The notes under the pieces: generated by a model
Seen by the model: the letters and a program-made list of their open reading frames with translations, nothing else
Told to the model about the DNA's origin: nothing
The model's database searches: none
Translations under genes and position numbers: made by a program
Origin: Methylicorpusculum sp.
GTDB lineage: Bacteria > Pseudomonadota > Gammaproteobacteria > Methylococcales > Methylomonadaceae
Direction of reading: 5' to 3'
DNA: 34,723 nucleotides
Assembly: GCF_030651835.1 (NCBI RefSeq)
Contig: NZ_JAUSBX010000055.1
Location: 1 to 34,723 of the forward strand
Part shown: positions 33,783-34,723 of the stretch, in pieces
Layout: each line of letters starts with the position of its first letter
Numbering within the stretch: position 1 is the stretch's first letter

Positions 33783-34030
33783 GAGTGCCTATTTTCAAAA
33801 TCGTTGCGAACAAGAGTGACAATTCTCTTAAGCTCCTGCTTAATCCAATTATCTGATTGCTTCTTTCGTGTCATCGCTAAATCCAGCGCCTCGCGCATGA
33901 CTAATTGCAATTCTTCGTCCGTGGGTTCGGTATCGGGTGCCATCAGGTCACGTTTAGGGATGTGCTCAAAGCCACCTCGCTGGTTGAGCAAGAAGATGCA
34001 GATATTGGTATCCAGCAAATAAAAACTCAT
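33779..34030 (-). pseudogene. VapC N-terminus fused in frame to a small restriction-associated ORF
   Basis: The first 26 residues (MSFYLLDTNICIFLLNQRGG) are the beginning of a VapC-type PIN toxin with its first acidic residue in LDTN. From about residue 28 the sequence changes to MAPDTEPTDEELQLVMREAL and a Lys-rich helix, which is not PIN-like; it resembles the small proteins encoded directly before Eco57I-like methylases, as here. The internal Met (33943) may be its original start. The rest of VapC (about 100 residues with the other acidic residues) is deleted. The stop overlaps the methylase ATG and the start overlaps vapB (ATGA on both sides). Confidence 0.65.
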
Positions 34031-34254
34031 TCAAAGTGCCGTTCCTGAAGTTCGATAGGTTGATGGCGCTCTATGTCCATTGGGCCCACTTCCTGCAACA
34101 TGGCCAGAAAGCTTTCTGCTCGGTAGTTTTTGGGTAAAAGCACGACCCTGTCGCCCATTTTTTTGATGACAACTTCGTCTTCGTCGAAACGAAATTCTTT
34201 TGGTAATCTGACAGCCTGACTGTTGCCGTTAGTAAAAATTCGTGCGGTTTGCAT
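34027..34254 (-). CDS. vapB: VapB-type antitoxin (AbrB-like DNA-binding protein)
   Basis: 75 residues. The N-terminal swapped-hairpin domain MQTARIFTNGNSQAVRLPKE with FRFDEDEVVIKK is typical of VapB antitoxins of the VagC/AbrB class; the C-terminal half would bind VapC. ATG 34254 has GGAG 6 bases upstream; an in-frame GTG four codons earlier overlaps that site. Its toxin gene has been cut and fused to another frame, so this antitoxin is an orphan. A palindromic operator candidate lies just upstream. Confidence 0.88.
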   Translation of the reverse strand: MQTARIFTNGNSQAVRLPKEFRFDEDEVVIKKMGDRVVLLPKNYRAESFLAMLQEVGPMDIERHQPIELQERHFE

Positions 34255-34266
34255 AGCGCTCTCCAC

Positions 34267-34293
34267 TGTTAACTAAAATGTACATTCTTAACA
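34267..34293. promoter_or_regulatory. Palindromic operator candidate of vapB
   Basis: The outer pair TGTTAA/TTAACA encloses the 10-bp palindrome AATGTACATT. It ends 13 bases before the vapB start codon, where VapB proteins usually bind to repress their own operon. Binding is inferred. Confidence 0.55.
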
Positions 34294-34616
34294 TATACGT
34301 CGGTATTCGGTATGACCAGTACTTTCAGGTAAGCGTGCCGGTAAAAACTGCGGCAACCTGAATATACGGCTCATTTTCTGTGGTTGGGATATTTTGCAAC
34401 CAGTCCGGATGATCTTTAAATAAACCGCTCGATGTGTGATGGTCGATACGGTGTTTTTAATAGACTCGGGGTGAGCGCAGTCACCAAAGTCTATTTCCAA
34501 CTAACCTGACGATGCTTCAAGGCGTTCTTCTGATCCAAGTGTTTAAACAAGCGTTTGGTAAGTTCAATACCTTCGCCAAACGCCCCCTGTGTCAGGATAG
34601 TTGTCGCCTCACCCAT
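34294..34616 (-). pseudogene. Unrecognised degraded gene
   Basis: From ATG 34616 a 41-codon frame reads MGEATTILTQGAFGEGIELT and KRLFKHLDQKNALKHRQVSW to TAG 34491-34493. Further on, in another frame, DHPDWLQNIPTTENEPYIQV with AAVFTGTLT is protein-like and stops near 34330. The pieces look like one gene broken by a stop and a frameshift. I cannot name the family. Confidence 0.4.
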
Positions 34617-34633
34617 TTATAGAGGCAACCCTA

Positions 34634-34723
34634 ATGCAAACCCGTTATAGTGAAGAATTTAAAGAGCAAGCCCTGAGTAAAGTCTTGCAACGCGGCGATA
34701 AAAGTATTCAAGCAATTGCCGAT
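34634..34723 (+). CDS. Start of an IS3-type transposase OrfA (runs off the window)
   Basis: The visible 30 residues, MQTRYSEEFKEQALSKVLQR and GDKSIQAIAD, form the first part of the HTH_Tnp_1 domain found in OrfA of IS3-like elements (pattern RYSxEFKExAL). AGAGG lies 8 bases before the ATG. The gene continues beyond the window, so completeness is unknown. Confidence 0.8.
   Translation, partial: MQTRYSEEFKEQALSKVLQRGDKSIQAIAD

Noticed and set aside
33525-34022. 165-codon plus-strand open frame
   Set aside because: It is antisense to the recognisable methylase remnant and the vapC chimera, and its translation has no family features.

Overview
The window looks like an accessory-rich stretch of a gammaproteobacterial chromosome, most likely a type I methanotroph (Methylococcales). 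The support is indirect: a protein with a VPLPA/PEP-CTERM-type sorting tail, a phosphoketolase C-terminal remnant next to a histidine phosphatase, c-type cytochromes, and palindromic intergenic repeats of the kind common in these genomes. The assignment is an inference from gene content, not from a marker gene.

Region 1 (1-8.8 kb) is a metal/redox cluster. It starts with a phosphoketolase tail and a histidine phosphatase, then a ferritin-like protein, a FeoA-FeoB fusion iron transporter and a P1B-type metal ATPase with a 3-base gap between them, a ZIP-transporter stub and a lipoprotein carrying a C-terminal haem motif. On the opposite strand are a periplasmic cytochrome c, a NifX/NifB-like protein with a His-rich tail and a small membrane protein. 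Three genes here show decay: the ZIP stub, a NifX-like gene with no ordinary start codon, and a membrane protein gene with an internal TGA.

Region 2 (9.1-18.5 kb, all minus strand) is a defence operon. In transcription order it holds hsdM, an antitoxin, a MazF/PemK toxin, hsdS, an OLD/PARIS-like AAA ATPase, a DUF4276 (TOPRIM-like) partner, a 5'-decayed AlbA/RecG-like gene and hsdR. Several junctions are ATGA overlaps. hsdM carries an in-frame palindromic repeat insertion.

Region 3 (18.5-20.2 kb) is a repeat-rich spacer ending in the 3' half of a tRNA-Thr gene plus its terminator. This is an attachment site, followed by a P4-type tyrosine integrase. To the right lies a mosaic mobile region (20.2-34.7 kb): a toxin-antitoxin pair with a frameshift in each gene, a VPLPA-CTERM protein, a 441-bp segment bounded by perfect 28-bp inverted repeats, a DsbA-like gene split by a 123-bp MITE with a 9-bp target duplication, a cold-shock/excalibur protein, an HU protein, two IS3 relics, an unrecognised 430-aa zinc-motif/HTH protein, and a compact phage-type replication module (HTH protein, O-like initiator, P-like loader, DnaB). 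The right end holds the wreck of an Eco57I-like restriction-methylase, a vapB whose vapC has been fused to another gene, and the start of an IS3-type transposase.
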